Assembly: GCA_964304625.1 (NCBI GenBank)
Contig: OZ199840.1
Location: 5,456,001 to 5,520,000, forward strand
Length of the DNA stretch: 64,000 nt
Source of the DNA: Kudoa neothunni
Lineage: Eukaryota > Cnidaria
Direction of reading: 5' to 3'
Shown here: piece after piece, positions 1-12,600 of the stretch
Numbering within the stretch: position 1 is the first letter of the stretch
Layout: every line of letters starts with the position of its first letter
Made by a program: the position numbers and the translations under genes
The notes under the pieces: generated by a model
The model's input: only the letters and a program-made list of their open reading frames with translations
Told to the model about the DNA's origin: nothing
Database searches by the model: none

Positions 1-637
1 TTGAGAAGTAAATAACATTCATAGATTAACATTGTGCTCTGTTTGGATATATTTAAGAATTCTCTTATCAATAATTAATATACATTTTTCTCAATAATAA
101 AACTACTTTTTCACTTGATGATCCTGTTTTTATAATCCATTTGCATCCGCGACCATCATTCAACGTACGTGAAAGTAGACACACGGTTTTTTGCTTATTC
201 AGAAGTCGGTGAGTGAATCGAAATGCATTTGGAGCACTCGGAGTAAGATCATCATAGTTGTCACTGTTATTGTATTTCATATTTTAAAATTACTCGGGAT
301 TCGGGACTTGCTACTAGCTGGTCCCGAAATTTGCAAGTATATTCCGGGCGCTTTGGGTTCTATTATACTCCAAAACTATTGTGAAAAGATTTTTTTGTAT
401 TTTTTGAACTAAGCACTATTTATATCACTTGTTTTTTCCTAAAATATACACATGAATATTATAATCATTTATTTTATAAAATGATTACATTTTTAAGGGA
501 AATAAATATACTTTTTACACATTGTACTTTTTGGGGTTTATTAGACACCCCTTTTTTATGTGCCCAAACAACAACAAAAATTTTTCTATTTAACATTTTA
601 AAATAAAAACAGAATCTACCGTAAATATTAAGAGAAA

Positions 638-772
638 ATGAGTAAACAAATATCGACGATGTTCCGTGGTAATACCGAACAGGTCGTTGGATATACTAGC
701 GCCTCGAATGATATAAGTTACAAAAATTACGATAGTGATTTTAACAGATTCATTAATATATTAATAGAGTAA
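638..772 (+). CDS. 44-codon open frame, unrecognised
   Basis: An ATG-to-stop frame of 44 codons beginning MSKQISTMFRG. Its composition looks more like coding sequence than most short frames here, and it lies just upstream of the saposin-like exon remnant at 899. It could be an exon of a decayed gene, but I found no splice sites in matching phase joining it to that remnant. I do not recognise it; it may be chance. Confidence 0.15.
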   Translation: MSKQISTMFRGNTEQVVGYTSASNDISYKNYDSDFNRFINILIE

Positions 773-898
773 CAATATGTCAAAAACTTTTTAATTTTAT
801 GATAATGATGTCGACATTCATATTATATACTCGGAAAAAATGGCGTAATGTGATATATTGAAATCATAAGAACATCAAAAGTGTGAACAGAAAATATT

Positions 899-985
899 AT
901 GGACGATGCCCTAGGTGTTAGCGCTTATTTAGCTCATAGAATTAAGGAATTTTTGGAATGCTCAGATATATTGCTCTGTGATGGC
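899..985 (+). pseudogene. exon remnant related to the A-D saposin-like array
   Basis: This stretch reads MDDALGV... and ends ECSDILLCDG before a possible GT donor. It resembles exon 4 of gene B (VMDDAIADPEG...EICKNHANCNG): the same MDDA start of a helix, the same spacing to a C-x5-C pair, and the same C-x-G end. No CxxC micro-exon or C-terminal C-x5-C exon could be found downstream in a usable phase. I therefore read it as the decayed upstream end of the array rather than a working gene. Confidence 0.4.
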
Positions 986-1830
986 GTTTATGAATACTTA
1001 ATATGAAATACAAATAAATCTGGTTTACATCATTACGTTCATCGTTTGAAACAATTTTTCAATAAATAAGTTTTGGTTATACATAGGTGTACTTATTGAT
1101 ATGACAATAACGAGATCTAGACTGGAGTTTATAAAAACATTTTGGAGTAATGATATAGGTATGGAAATACTTCGAGTGGTCATGAATTTGAGAAGTTTGA
1201 TTGAGATTACGAAGACTTTCCCATTTGAATATTATACAATCACAATCGAAAAAAACAAACTGATGACTTTTGCCAGTATCGGGAGAAATTCGACAAATGA
1301 AAACAACTTCTTCCTAGTTACCTAATACCTTATTTATATTTAACAGTTGATTGCTTATAGAAGGAAATATCATTCCACACTATACATGCCTTACGAACCG
1401 GCAGTTTAACAATTGAAATTTTTCTTGCATGTACACTCAGCTAACTTTAATCACAACATTTCTGTCTTCCTTCGTAAACAAATTAACCAAAAAGCTTATT
1501 GTTTAGGATAATATTGTTTTATATCTTGTGCCATACCTAAAAACAGTAATAGAAATATTGTTGCTGATAATTATTTGAACATTAATTTTATTTTTCAATT
1601 AATTATTAAGAACTAGTCTGACTATGGTTGGAACAATTAAGCCAACAAGGAGATACATACGAAATAATGAAGCTGAGCCAATCAAGGAAGCTTTATAGTT
1701 AATTATTTCCTTTCTCCGATATAATTATTGTGTTCCATGTCTCTAAAAAAACATGTCAGTTATACTCTTGGTTTTTTCTTCAGTAAATACGAACTTATCT
1801 CCTGATGAATACAAAAAACTTGAAGTCATT
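986..1830. other. gene-free stretch
   Basis: A/T-rich sequence with one 74-codon frame at 1101-1325 (MTITRSRLEFIKTFW...) that has no cysteine motif or recognised domain. No repeat ends seen. Confidence 0.4.
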
Positions 1831-2182
1831 TCATTTTCCAATAAAAACAGACGTGGCTTTGATACTGTCGGTCACATTATAGTTTCCACTAATGTCAAAA
1901 GGTATTTTAACTGCTAGCCAACCGTGTTTTTAATATTTTAGGCATTAACCTGATAAATTTCCATTATCATTACAAAACCGGCTTCAATGACAACAGGATC
2001 AAAAGAGAACAGTTTCTGGATAAACGTGGCGAAGAATTTATCAAACAAATTTTTTGGGAAAGGCGTGTCAGTTAGGCTCAACATATCAAAATAATATCCT
2101 GATTTGTTGCTAAAATGCGGAAAAGAATGCACTGAGTTCCAGGCATGGTAATCGAAAAACAATGAATGCCTGAATTCTTTGT
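1831..2182 (-). CDS. unrecognised minus-strand exon(s), partial gene
   Basis: Positions 2182 down to 1950 form an open exon of 77 codons with a CTAG acceptor before it and a CAG|GTTAAT donor after it. The peptide has features of folded protein (FFDYHAWNSVHSFPHF, LTDTPFPKNLFDKFF) but no family I recognise. A second exon-like piece at 1888-1831 (NYNVTDSIKATSVF then stop) follows, but its phase does not match the first exon's donor. A hAT-type MITE end begins at 2189, directly before the exon, so the 5' part of the gene may have been displaced or cut off by that insertion. Confidence 0.3.
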
Positions 2183-2188
2183 CTAGGG

Positions 2189-2430
2189 TAGTGTTTCCCA
2201 ATGTGGGAGCGACGCCCCATTTTGGTGCATGGAAATCATTGAGCGTTTATTGAATGGCCTTTGTTGGGCATGAGAAATTCTGGAAATTGATGTAGCGTGA
2301 ATATGGATGAGATAATTGGGCAATGGGGGACACATTTTAATTAATTCTTCGATTTTTTATCTTGTTTATTTTTAAGCAAATATGGGTATCTTAACACAAT
2401 AAAAAAGGCAGTGGCTATTCCTATGGATCC
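2189..2430 (+). mobile_element. decayed hAT-type MITE, left part
   Basis: Begins TAGTGTTTCCCAATGTGGG, close to the left end of the element at 56747 (CAGTGTTTCCCATTTGGGAG). Similarity continues inward over about 240 bases (ATTTTGGTG, TGAATGGCC, GTTTATTTTTAAG blocks). The matching right end (GGTTTGGTAACACTG in the other copy) is absent, so this copy is truncated on its right side. No coding capacity. Confidence 0.5.
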
Positions 2431-4629
2431 GTATAATCCGCATGAGAGGGTTAGCTATTGTTACGGGAGGGAATAACTCTAAATCTAAGAACCGAATTAA
2501 AATTTGAAATTCATATTTGTAGTTAATAATTTTTGGCATAAGTAACAATTTTAAAGAAAAATTACAACAATCTTGTAAGGCGTTTTCGGTTTAAAAATAG
2601 CTTTAGTTCATCCTTTTAACGTTTAAAAAAATCAATATGCAAAATTGTTTTCGTAAAATTAACAAATAAGCAGAATGCTCAAATAAAATAAACAATGTTG
2701 ACTTCTTTTAATATGGGCCTGCGTCAATATACTATTTTAATTGTTAAAATAAGGCTCATTCCTTTAAATGGAAGGCAAATTTGGATAATTTTAAAATTTA
2801 AACCAGTAAGGAAGTAAATTATTAGTTTATGAAAATTCCTAAGCGCACGAGTTAGAAATATTGTATTAGACTGCTTATGATAAATTTTTGTGCGTAAATA
2901 AAACTTTTTTCAAGAAAGATTTAGAATTTTAAATGGTTAGTATATTATTTTCTCGTAGGTTTTTTATAGAAAAAGCAATGACTGTTAGCCTAGATTATTT
3001 AAGTGGCCCGATTAATTTCATCTCGGTGGGAATGATATCTCTAACTAATATTTGTTAACAAATTAATGATTTTATTTGGAGTATCAATTATTATATCGTA
3101 ATATTGAGTGATAAATTCCTTTGAAATATTTGTATTACACAAAGTTTACAGGTAAAAATTTGGTATTTGACGAAACAATTCTCGAAAATTCCCTTATTTT
3201 ATGTTCTCGAAAGTAACAACAATACATCATTTTTCAGTCAAAATAGGGAAGCATTCTAAAATTTTTTTTGAGAAACCATCATTGTCTTCTTGAATTTTTT
3301 TATACAAAATACATGCGTAAGTTATACTAAATTCACAAATAGGTTAGTTAGCAACAGTTTAATACAAGGGTGCATTAACAATGATAAAAATTATGGGATT
3401 TATCCAAAATTTTGTATTAACAATCACAGCGGGTCCAAAAGTTTATTTATTGTCTTCATTAGCACAAATTTCAACAAATTTGAAGAGTTAGTTGCATTAG
3501 GTGATCAACCAAAAATAATCAAGTAACAACGTTATTGTCATTATTCCTAATTTTAATATTGATATTAAAATTGTGAGTAAATAAATTGATAGTTGAAAAT
3601 ACATCTATGTTGGTTATTCCTCTTGTTTTTATATTGTGTAAGGATTTCACTGTGATATTTCTACTCGTTCCATAGCATAACATTTTTTGTATACGCTATT
3701 TATTAGATCCAAATGATATAAATTCAAAAAGATGATTAACTGAGAAATCGACTTTTTGTTGATGAGGTAGAAATTTGTATATCAAAGCATCACAAAGATG
3801 ATTGTGTATCTCATTTAAAAATATGATTATGAAAAATTTTTCATATCGTTACTAACTCAAAAAGTAATGCTAGAGAGGCAGTTACCTCTGTATGTTGACG
3901 ATTTTTGTTACCATTAAGCTTTCTTTTTTTTATATAGAGTCGAAAACAATACAAACCTTATTTTGTAATAAATTAAAGCTTCATTAAAATATTTTAGAAG
4001 TTTTGATCGGGGATTTTGTATTTTCCGCAATTCCATCAATTTTAATTTGGAGGGAAAAAGATGTGCGTAATGATTAATATGACTTTTTAATGAGTTATAT
4101 AAGTCAATTTCCAATCCAGGAGAGGATTCCATCGTACAAATGACGCTACAGTGAAAACATAGATCCCTTCACAGATTACTGTAATCATGAATAAAAAACG
4201 TGTTTCTGTTTTTTGTGAAAATTAATTTCAGATAACTCAGAATAAAATTTAAGTTTTTTCGAAGTTATATGTTATTAAAATTAATAATTTCTCTATATTT
4301 GTAGCAACATTTAAGAAAGCAGAATTATGCTCACCGTTATTTAAATACAAACAGTAAACAATTATATTGATTTTAATTATAAAATCAAACATCACTTTAA
4401 GTATATTTACTTTAAAGATTTATTAAATTCACTACTTAGAAGGTTCTAATCGTTTTCCACGAATAGCGGTAAAATTTAATATACTTTGTAGATATGTAAT
4501 AATTGAGATATAAATATAATCTATAAATCAAACATATATAACAAATACAATTATTTCATTTAATAAAAACAAAATTAAGAAAATTTTGACAGATTACATT
4601 AGAAGAGCTAGATTAAACATATTAGGTAC
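2431..4629. other. gene-free stretch with weak frames
   Basis: Holds a 78-codon plus-strand frame (3290-3526, ending EELVALGDQPKIIK) and a 72-codon minus-strand frame (4132-3914, starting MESSPGLEIDLYNSLKSHIN). Both look mildly coding-like; neither has splice partners or a family I recognise. Confidence 0.3.
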
Positions 4630-5100
4630 AATAAGAAAGATATGCCTCCATGTGTGCTTCCAACAAGGAACAAGGCGTTGCATAGTACAATATTCCTTCT
4701 CCATGAGAATAATTTGATAACCTCATATGTTCCCAAGTTAGGAAAGGCCGTTAATTTTCTATCGACAGGAACTAATAACACCAACATAGGAAGTCCACAA
4801 AATGGCAGAAACCCACACGTTATAAAGCATTACAATAACACTAAAGATGGGTCGATACTGTCGACAGAATATCTTCAGTATCCGTCCGTAGGTTCTGAAG
4901 AAGATGGCCGGTCGTCGTTTTTTATAATATGACTCACATATCATTAGTCAACGCATTCTCCATATATGAAAACATTTTTAAAGAAAATCCTCAAAAAAGA
5001 AGAGTTATTTTTCAAAGAAATTGCAGAATTATTGTATAGGCCATTTCTTGGCAGAAATACTAAAATTGAAAGAAGTAGTCTTAAAGATTCTTACATCTAA
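4630..5100 (+). pseudogene. piggyBac transposase C-terminal fragment
   Basis: The frame from 4642 contains STIFLLHENNLITSYVPK, LGKAVNFLSTG and VIKHYNNTKDG, matching in order the piggyBac (DDE_Tnp_1_7) segment that runs from the strand before the third catalytic aspartate (consensus SYVPKKNKAV.LLST and FYN.TKGGVD). After a frame change a second piece reads NAFSIYENIFKEN and a third FFKEIAELLYRPFLG, like the following piggyBac helices. At least two frameshifts and no N-terminal half: a dead fragment, from a different piggyBac family than the element at 43891. Confidence 0.6.
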
Positions 5101-6677
5101 CCTAATTAAACATACTTTTACTCCAAATTTGAAATCACAATCTATAAATCGACTATGTTCTCGAAAAAACGAGTAGAAAAACGACATTATATTATATTGC
5201 GAAATCCGCCAACGATATTATTGCAAATATCGCTCATCAAAAACCTGTTTGGACTGCTCAAAATAAACAATTAATTTGATTCTATATTATATTCTATTTA
5301 GTCGTCTATTTGTCTTTGCCAAAAATACACATTTCATTAGCTGGCCGTGTTTATAATTTGTCGAATAGTGCGCGAAATAATCCGATATGATTAAAAAGGG
5401 TTTAATGGTGTCAATATTCCGTATTTTCCTAGAAATCTGTTCGTATGAATTGTTTATAACTTTTCATCCTACTTTGTATTAATTTTACAAATTAAATGGT
5501 TCAACAAAAATCTGGATTTTAATCTACCCCAATGTCGTCAGAGGTTTAATAGAACTTTTTTAATCATCTTATTGATCTCCGCTCTATAATAAAGGAGTAT
5601 TTAAAAAATTCCGAATAGTAATTTTTCATTGTTACACAATAATTTTATCTTATTTAATTATACGATAAATTATTTAATTTTATCAAAAATGATACGTTAA
5701 ATTTTATTATTTTTCGGGGAGATAAACATTTTTAGAAATTTTAGTCGTGTCGTAAACAAAAAAAATTTTTTTTAAATATTTTATTCTATTTTTGAACGAA
5801 ATGTTTAAAAAATACTAAAATTTTATTAAACATAAATAAAATAGTATATTTTAATCAATTATATTTATATTTATACAGATAGATATAGATACAGATAAAA
5901 GTGAACAAAGCTTATGAAATTATAGGTTAACAAAATATTATTCTTTAAAACTATAAAATATTGTACGAGTTATCAATTATATATGATAATAATAGTAATT
6001 TCAAAAAATTGCTTATATGTAAAAACGAATGCGATATTTTTAATTAGATAAATCAATCTTTATTTAATAGATACAATGGATGAATGGAATTTGGCAACCA
6101 TAGATTTATGCTAAGGTACCGATTAGAATTAATAATTATAGATTTTTATTTATTTGCTTTTTAAAATAAAGCAACACAATATTAAAGATTTTTAAATATA
6201 ATTATTATAATTCTTTATTTTTAATATTTATATTACAATATATTATAAATATTATTGCTTTTTGAACTAATATTGAAATTATTTAATATTATGAAAAAAC
6301 TTAAAGAGTTTATAGTACGCTAACATGGTAACGAGTAAGAAACATTTAATATTTTTATCAATAATCAGGAATAGAATGATTAGGTCTAATGTAGAGTAAA
6401 CGCGAAAATCAAAAAATTAATATGTTTAAAATGATATCACTAATTTAAATTTATTTATTTATATAATTTATTTTTATAACATAATGAGATAAAATAAAGA
6501 GATTTTTTATTCAAACTAATATTATTGTATCGGTTTTTAACAATCCTTATTGTTTAACTTGTGCTTTATTAAATGACATTATCTATAGAAAAAGGGATCT
6601 TTAGTTAACAATCAATCACAATAAAGTATATAAAGATATATTTTTTGTAATACGATAGTTATTTATACCGGAAAAAT
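5101..6677. other. gene-free stretch upstream of gene A
   Basis: Extremely A/T-rich. No frames, repeats with ends or RNA genes seen. The last few hundred bases presumably hold gene A's promoter, but no TATA-type element stands out against the background. Confidence 0.5.
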
Positions 6678-7579
6678 ATGTTTACATTCACATTCATTGT
6701 GATTTGGTTAAGTAGTTTTTCAATAAAATACAAATAATTAATATTTTTAGGTTACTTTAATAAAACTTTTTCGGAAAATAAAACAATGGTAATAAATAGA
6801 ATATATAACAAGGATATATATCTTTGATTTTAATTTTAACAAGTAATTCTTTGTAGTACATATTGGGAGAATATGCACGTAGTCAGTTAAATTCCGAACT
6901 AGTCGTTTCTTATTTAACTAATAAACTGGTTATTCATGACGAAGTTAAGGTAATAACTTAAAGTTTTATCCATATGTTATGTGTTATAGAAAAGTATAAT
7001 TGATGAGGCGATGAGTGATGAACAAGGTTTCTTCAACATGTACATGGATAAGGGAGACATTTGTGAAATGATTGCGAAATGTAACGGAAGTTATAGTAAT
7101 ATATGTGTTCAGGATACATCAATTATAAAATTATAATTATTTATAAGTTGAATATTTAAAGAAAACCGAAGATTGTTTACCTTGCGTGGTAATAATTGAT
7201 TAGATGATTATAATTTAATTTTTATAGTTGGTTAATTACATATATTTTCTTAAAGTCATAAAATTGGATTATCCATTTACTTCTCAAGTAATTTTATCTT
7301 TGCTAAAATTATTTAATTACATAATTATATAATAAATTTAGGAAAAGAAAATATTATTTCATAATTCAAAGGAATTGTGCGAAATTTTGGAACAATGTAA
7401 TTTATATCAAATAAATAGTTAATTAATTTATTCTGGAATACATAAATTATATAATATGTATATATTTTAAAAGTTTTACAATAACACAAATTGTAGGTAA
7501 TGGAACAGAAAATCTTATCCAGCATGAACATTCATCGAATAATCTTCAAGAATTTATGAAGACGCATGGTTATAGCTAA
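6678..7579 (+). CDS. saposin-like secreted protein, array gene A
   Basis: Eight exons join in one frame to 168 residues: 6678-6711, 6751-6788, 6857-6949, 6990-7095, 7172-7188, 7228-7287, 7342-7417 and 7497-7579. The first exon encodes a short hydrophobic start (MFTFTFIVIWL) that looks like a signal peptide, so the product is probably secreted. The body has predicted amphipathic helices, a first C-x5-C pair (DICEMIAKCNG), a CxxC (NCLPCV) made by a 17-nt micro-exon, and a final C-x5-C (ELCEILEQCN). C-x5-C closing one helical bundle and CxxC opening the next resembles saposin-B domains, but the usual middle cysteine pair is missing. The fold assignment is an inference; the gene structure is supported by genes B to D. 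Introns are 39-79 nt. Confidence 0.7.
7172..7188 (+). other. 17-nt micro-exon of gene A
   Basis: Codes for the CLPCV segment plus a split codon. The donor is CGTG|GTAATA and the acceptor CCGAAG|AT. It enters in phase 1 and leaves in phase 0, so skipping it would break the frame. Gene B has a 17-nt equivalent with the same phases. Confidence 0.6.
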
Positions 7580-9314
7580 AATTTATATTCAAACAAATTT
7601 GAACACATTGCAATACACATTTTCAATTTAAAATGAATTCACAAGCCATTCTTAATAGTATTTATCAGGAAGAATTTCATTTTATTAACCAAATTATTAA
7701 ATGACCCTAGCTATTAGATTGTGATTTGTTAATCCTAAATATTGCGTTTGAATGAGCTGTTGTCCTTGTTGAGTCTAATGATGTGTATATATAATTAGAG
7801 TCTAGGCCATTTTTAGTAATTTTATCATCTTCGCGGTATTATTAACTTTCAAAAGTTGGAGTTGTTAATCTATTAAAATTTTCACATCATATACCCTCTT
7901 GCTAGTGAAACCCATCCATTCTAATAAAAATAGACGACTTTTAATATTACTTTTTTCTAAAGAAGAGCAAATCACAATTTCAAATTTTTTTAACAATCCC
8001 ATTGTTATTCAAACCTAAAATATATTTTAGCTAAAAAATCTAATTTCTGAAGAGACAGTAAAAAAAGAAAAATATGACTTAATTTTTGATATTATAAATA
8101 TAATAATGATTTGTTTAATTTCTATGATTTATTAAAGTTTCAACGAAAAACTTCACCAGAATATTCTCTAACAAATGGATATAGGTATAATAATTAATAT
8201 GAGGACTAATTGTAAAAATAACTATAAAAAGAGGCTACTGTGTGATATAAACATTCAATATACGATTAATTCATATATTTCAAATTATTTAAATACATTG
8301 ATAATGATTAGGAAATAATTAGATTATCGACCGTTAAGAGATGTTCCAATAGTTTATATAACATTATAAAACCTATGAAGATATAAAAGTTGACCTAATT
8401 CAAAAAATTCAATCGATTATTTAATTAACATAAATATATACTCATATATTTCTAAATTGTTACTATGCTACTTCAGAGTATATATCTTAATACATTTATT
8501 TTCAGGTTAAAATTAGTTAACGTGGTCGATGGTATTGTAAATTAATTTTTAACTTTAAAATAATTAAAATAATCTATTTATTCTTAAATAATAAATAAAT
8601 AAATAGCTTGAAATGTAAAGGTGAAAGATTATAATTCAACAAATAATACTTTCCAACAACTCAATCAATATTTGCCCCATTTTATATTAAACGCGTCTTT
8701 AATTTAAAATTTGTTAATGAATAATTAAATATCTTAATTAAAAGAAGATTGTAGGATCCGTAAAAAATGACTTTCTTTACAAATTTTCCTCTTGGTGCAT
8801 ATGCAATATGCTCTTATATCAAATAACAAATATTTAATTTATTTCAGTATAATGAATCATATGGCTCTTTATTCACGTTATATCAAGGCTTTATATTAAA
8901 TATAATTGTTATCATATTTATAATAGTTTTTACTAAATTTTTTCAGTAGTTACTTTTACGTTACGAAAACCAATTCAAATTGTATTAAATTTTAAAAATA
9001 TAAATTTAATCCCTTGTTCTAAAAATCATTTTTAATAATATTATCATTTTAACAATATTTGCTAGAAACATAATGTTAATCGATCTATTACTTTCCAAAC
9101 ATAAGCCGATGAGAATAATTAATTTATTATCATTTGAGTTAAGCTATCTGGCATCAATAGGAATAACGATCAAATCATATAGATACGCTTGTAAGATTAT
9201 AATAGAAAACATTTTATTTTGAAATCAATACTGATACACTCATACAATTACAATGATATTCATTTTAACAAAAGAAACTATATAACAATGTATCGCTGAT
9301 TACCCAAAGCGATA
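7580..9314. other. spacer between genes A and B
   Basis: No coding frames or element ends recognised. I saw no extended similarity to the B-C spacer, so the duplication that made the array is old or was limited to the genes. Confidence 0.5.
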
Positions 9315-9449
9315 ATGATGCCAATTTTCTATGTGATATTCTTACGTAATTTATTTGTGGAATAAATATTTAATTTAATTCAGTTGTATGTTATCTAAGG
9401 TGCTCTACTCACCAACCCCAAGTATTTTTATTTTAGTTTATCTCAATCG

Positions 9450-9485
<36 letters not shown>

Positions 9486-10255
9486 TGTTTAGTACAAACT
9501 CTTAGAGCCGGCTCTAAGTCAATTAAAAGGAAAAATAGTGCTTTCGATAATTTTCAAAATTATTCGAAATGATTCAGTCAAGGTAATGAATAATCGTGAT
9601 TCTATGAAACCCAGTTTATAGATTAAAGTCATGGATGATGCAATAGCAGATCCTGAGGGTTTTCTTGATCTGTATCAGGATAAAGATGAAATATGCAAAA
9701 ATCATGCGAACTGTAATGGAACTGATAGTAATTTGGTGTACGATATATACTGACTTGTTATTTGCCATTACAGTTATATCATTAAAATATAACCGAGGTT
9801 GTCTAGCGTGTGTGGTATTCAAAAATTATTTGGATAATAAATTCTTATATATAAATAGTTGATCCACTACGTCAGTAATATTAAAGTAGCCAGGGAGCAT
9901 CCTATTTATACGGAAATTGTATATTTATTAATTAACTGATTGATTGATTTCGGAGACTTTCTTTTCTACACATAATTAAAAACATTGCTTTAAATCATTT
10001 TTTATAGGAGAAGAAGTTGCTTTTCCGCAATTCAAAAGATTTGTGCGTGATAACAGATGAATGCAATCCCAATCTAGTAGATTCATCAGCGCGTATTAAT
10101 TTTATTCTATATACATTCATTATATATAAATCGTGATCAAAATTTATATTGATTTTTTAGGTGACTCCCATGAGAGTGATCCACATCATGATCATAATCA
10201 CACACATAATTCGGATAATCTGGTAGAATTGAAGAAAAAACACGGTTACAAATAA
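9315..10255 (+). CDS. saposin-like secreted protein, array gene B
   Basis: Eight exons give 173 residues: 9315-9345, 9384-9421, 9493-9582, 9622-9727, 9798-9814, 9859-9918, 10008-10092 and 10161-10255. Exon sizes match gene A almost exactly (38, 106, 17 and 60 nt are identical) and all phases agree. The start MMPIFYVIFLLVCYLRC is a good signal peptide. Cysteine pattern: EICKNHANCNG, CLACV, DLCVITDECN. The last exon is histidine-rich (HHDHNHTH), suggesting metal binding, which A and C lack. AATAAA overlaps the stop codon and another lies at 10469. The product is probably a secreted helical protein; the saposin-like fold is inferred from the cysteine spacing. Confidence 0.72.
9451..9482. repeat. 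(TA)n microsatellite
   Basis: About 15 TA units, in the intron of gene B between its second and third coding exons (intron 9422-9492). Confidence 0.95.
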
Positions 10256-11700
10256 AAAGCACCTTCTCATTCGTTTCGTTTTGCTCTAACTAATCTACAC
10301 TTGATTAAACACGTATCATCATATCGATTTATGAAACTGCGCTTTTCATTTGTAATTTTTATCGCTTCCAGTAAACTTGTGCTTTATAATATTAAAACCA
10401 AATATACTTGGAAATAATACTGATTGAAGTTACTTATAAATTGGTATCATTTTTATTGTAATTATTCGAATAAAACATTAAAATTTACATTTTTATTAAT
10501 TTGTTTAATTTGACGTAAAATTCTTATATTATGTGATATCAATATTGCCTCAATTACAAAAATTTCGATTAATTATAAAAAAAAATAATTAAATTTATCT
10601 TTGAAATTATGTAGAAAATAGAGTTTAATGTGATATTTAAAAACATAAATTTAGAACACCTGATATATGGATTAATAATAAAATAATTTTTTATGAAATT
10701 TTGTATTACCATGATTTTCATGTTTCATCGGTATTTATGAATAATTCTTTACTCGCATTATTTTTAATATCAAAATGATCATGAATATTCGAAAAATTTA
10801 AAGTGATTATTTTTGAGCGGAGATATTGAGAAATCTAATAAAATAAATAAAAATCTAAGTTGTTACATTAAATATTCGCTATTATATTCAACATTCTTTT
10901 TTGAAAAATTTAATAATCGTTTTTTCCAAAATCATTAAATTAATTTTTTGATAAAAATATTTGTTTGAACATTTATTGTTAAATTAAATATATATAAAAT
11001 AAATATACTAAAATATTTAGTTTTTTATCATTTAAAAATGTATCTGACTTATCTCTGTTTTAAATTTAAATTTTGAATACCATATATTATCTGCTGAAAA
11101 GATAAAAGATACTTCCACAATATCTCATCAAAAATCTTAAAGATACACTATGATCTTTAATTATTCTGCACTGTATTTCATATTTATCAATTGTTTTATC
11201 TAATTTTAAAAAATTAAAATTAGGATAAGACAACTGGATTTATATTCTATTTTTAATCTTTATAGTTAATAAAATAATAATAATATATGAATTCATGTAA
11301 TCTTCGAAAATTTTTTATTTTATCTGATTATTCAAAAATAATTGAAATCATTTTATATCAATTAACTTAAATTTTTCATTAGTTTTAACTATTCTCATAA
11401 ATTTACATTTAGTTATAGCTAATATACATATTTTGATTATTTCTAAATATATATATATATATATATAATTTTGACTAATCTAGAAAATATAGCTTTATTA
11501 TATATTTTGTTATTTTCAATTTTACATATATATTACGGTGACTTATTGAACGTGTGTAATATCGCAATAAAATATTAATTAATGAATATACAGAATATAT
11601 AATTTGTACTCTATAAATTTTTTAACTAAAGTAACATGTTACCTCAATTTGACTTTAAAAAAATTAAAATATCAAGAGTTTTTATGCATTTTATTTCCAG
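10256..11700. other. spacer after gene B
   Basis: A/T-rich with a short (AT)n run at 11449. Upstream exons for the terminal exon at 11701 may be hidden here, but none could be supported. Confidence 0.4.
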
Positions 11701-11825
11701 TGCGTAATGAATCTCCTTCAAAACAAAGAAAATTATGGCTAGTGCGTCAACAGATGGTAATAGATTCTAACCCCACCCCAAAAGTTGAAATTATAAAATA
11801 TTATCAAAAAATAACGAATAAATGA
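11701..11825 (+). CDS. terminal exon of an unrecognised gene
   Basis: After a TTTATTTCCAG acceptor an open frame of 40 codons (RNESPSKQRKLWLVRQQMV then NPTPKVEIIKYYQKITNK) ends at TGA, with AATAAA only four bases further on (11829-11834). This is typical of a last coding exon. It is basic and has no cysteines, so it does not belong to the A-D family although it lies between B and C. I could not find its upstream exons. The family is unknown. Confidence 0.35.
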
Positions 11826-12600
11826 AACAATAAATTTGAAACAATGAGGACCTTTTATTTAAAAATAAGATCTACTTTGAATAATATTATAACTATACAG
11901 ACTGGTTGTTTTAACATTACAAACGATTGTTCTACACGAAAGTAATAAAAACTCTTTTATGTATCAAAATACATATTTTAATCCATAAATAGAAGAGCGA
12001 ATTGAACTGATTGGAGGAAGAAGATAGAAGATTCTCAATATGTTTTTATAATAAGACTAATGAATTCCTTATGATATCTCGAAATCAACACTTGTATTTA
12101 TTGGTTGGTTTATGATTTAATAAAAAGATTTAACATTTCGCCATAATACATTTTTGGTGAATCTTCAAATTTTAAATCGTGTTGAATTACAAATTAATTC
12201 AAATATTGAACTAAATAAGTATGCTAGTTGGTCAAAATATACCTAATTTTTTAATTTTTTTGTTCAATTTCGCATGAGCAAAGTTACGTTTCGGGTGTAA
12301 TGATTTTGATTACTCACGACCCATAAGTCATTGTATCATTGAATTTAAAAATTATTTGATAATATATTATAAGATGGTTTCGCATTATGTTTATATCTAT
12401 TTAGATAAAAGTTTATTTGTACAATTATGATACAAAAAAATATCATTTATCATAAATTGATAAATTTTTGCATTTATCGGTAAATTAATAATATAATTAT
12501 ATCTTACAATATCATACTGAGAATTATTGTTAATTTGAAGGTAATTGTTTTAAATAAAATTGATAAATATTCATTCATAAGATCGGTAACCAAAAATAAA

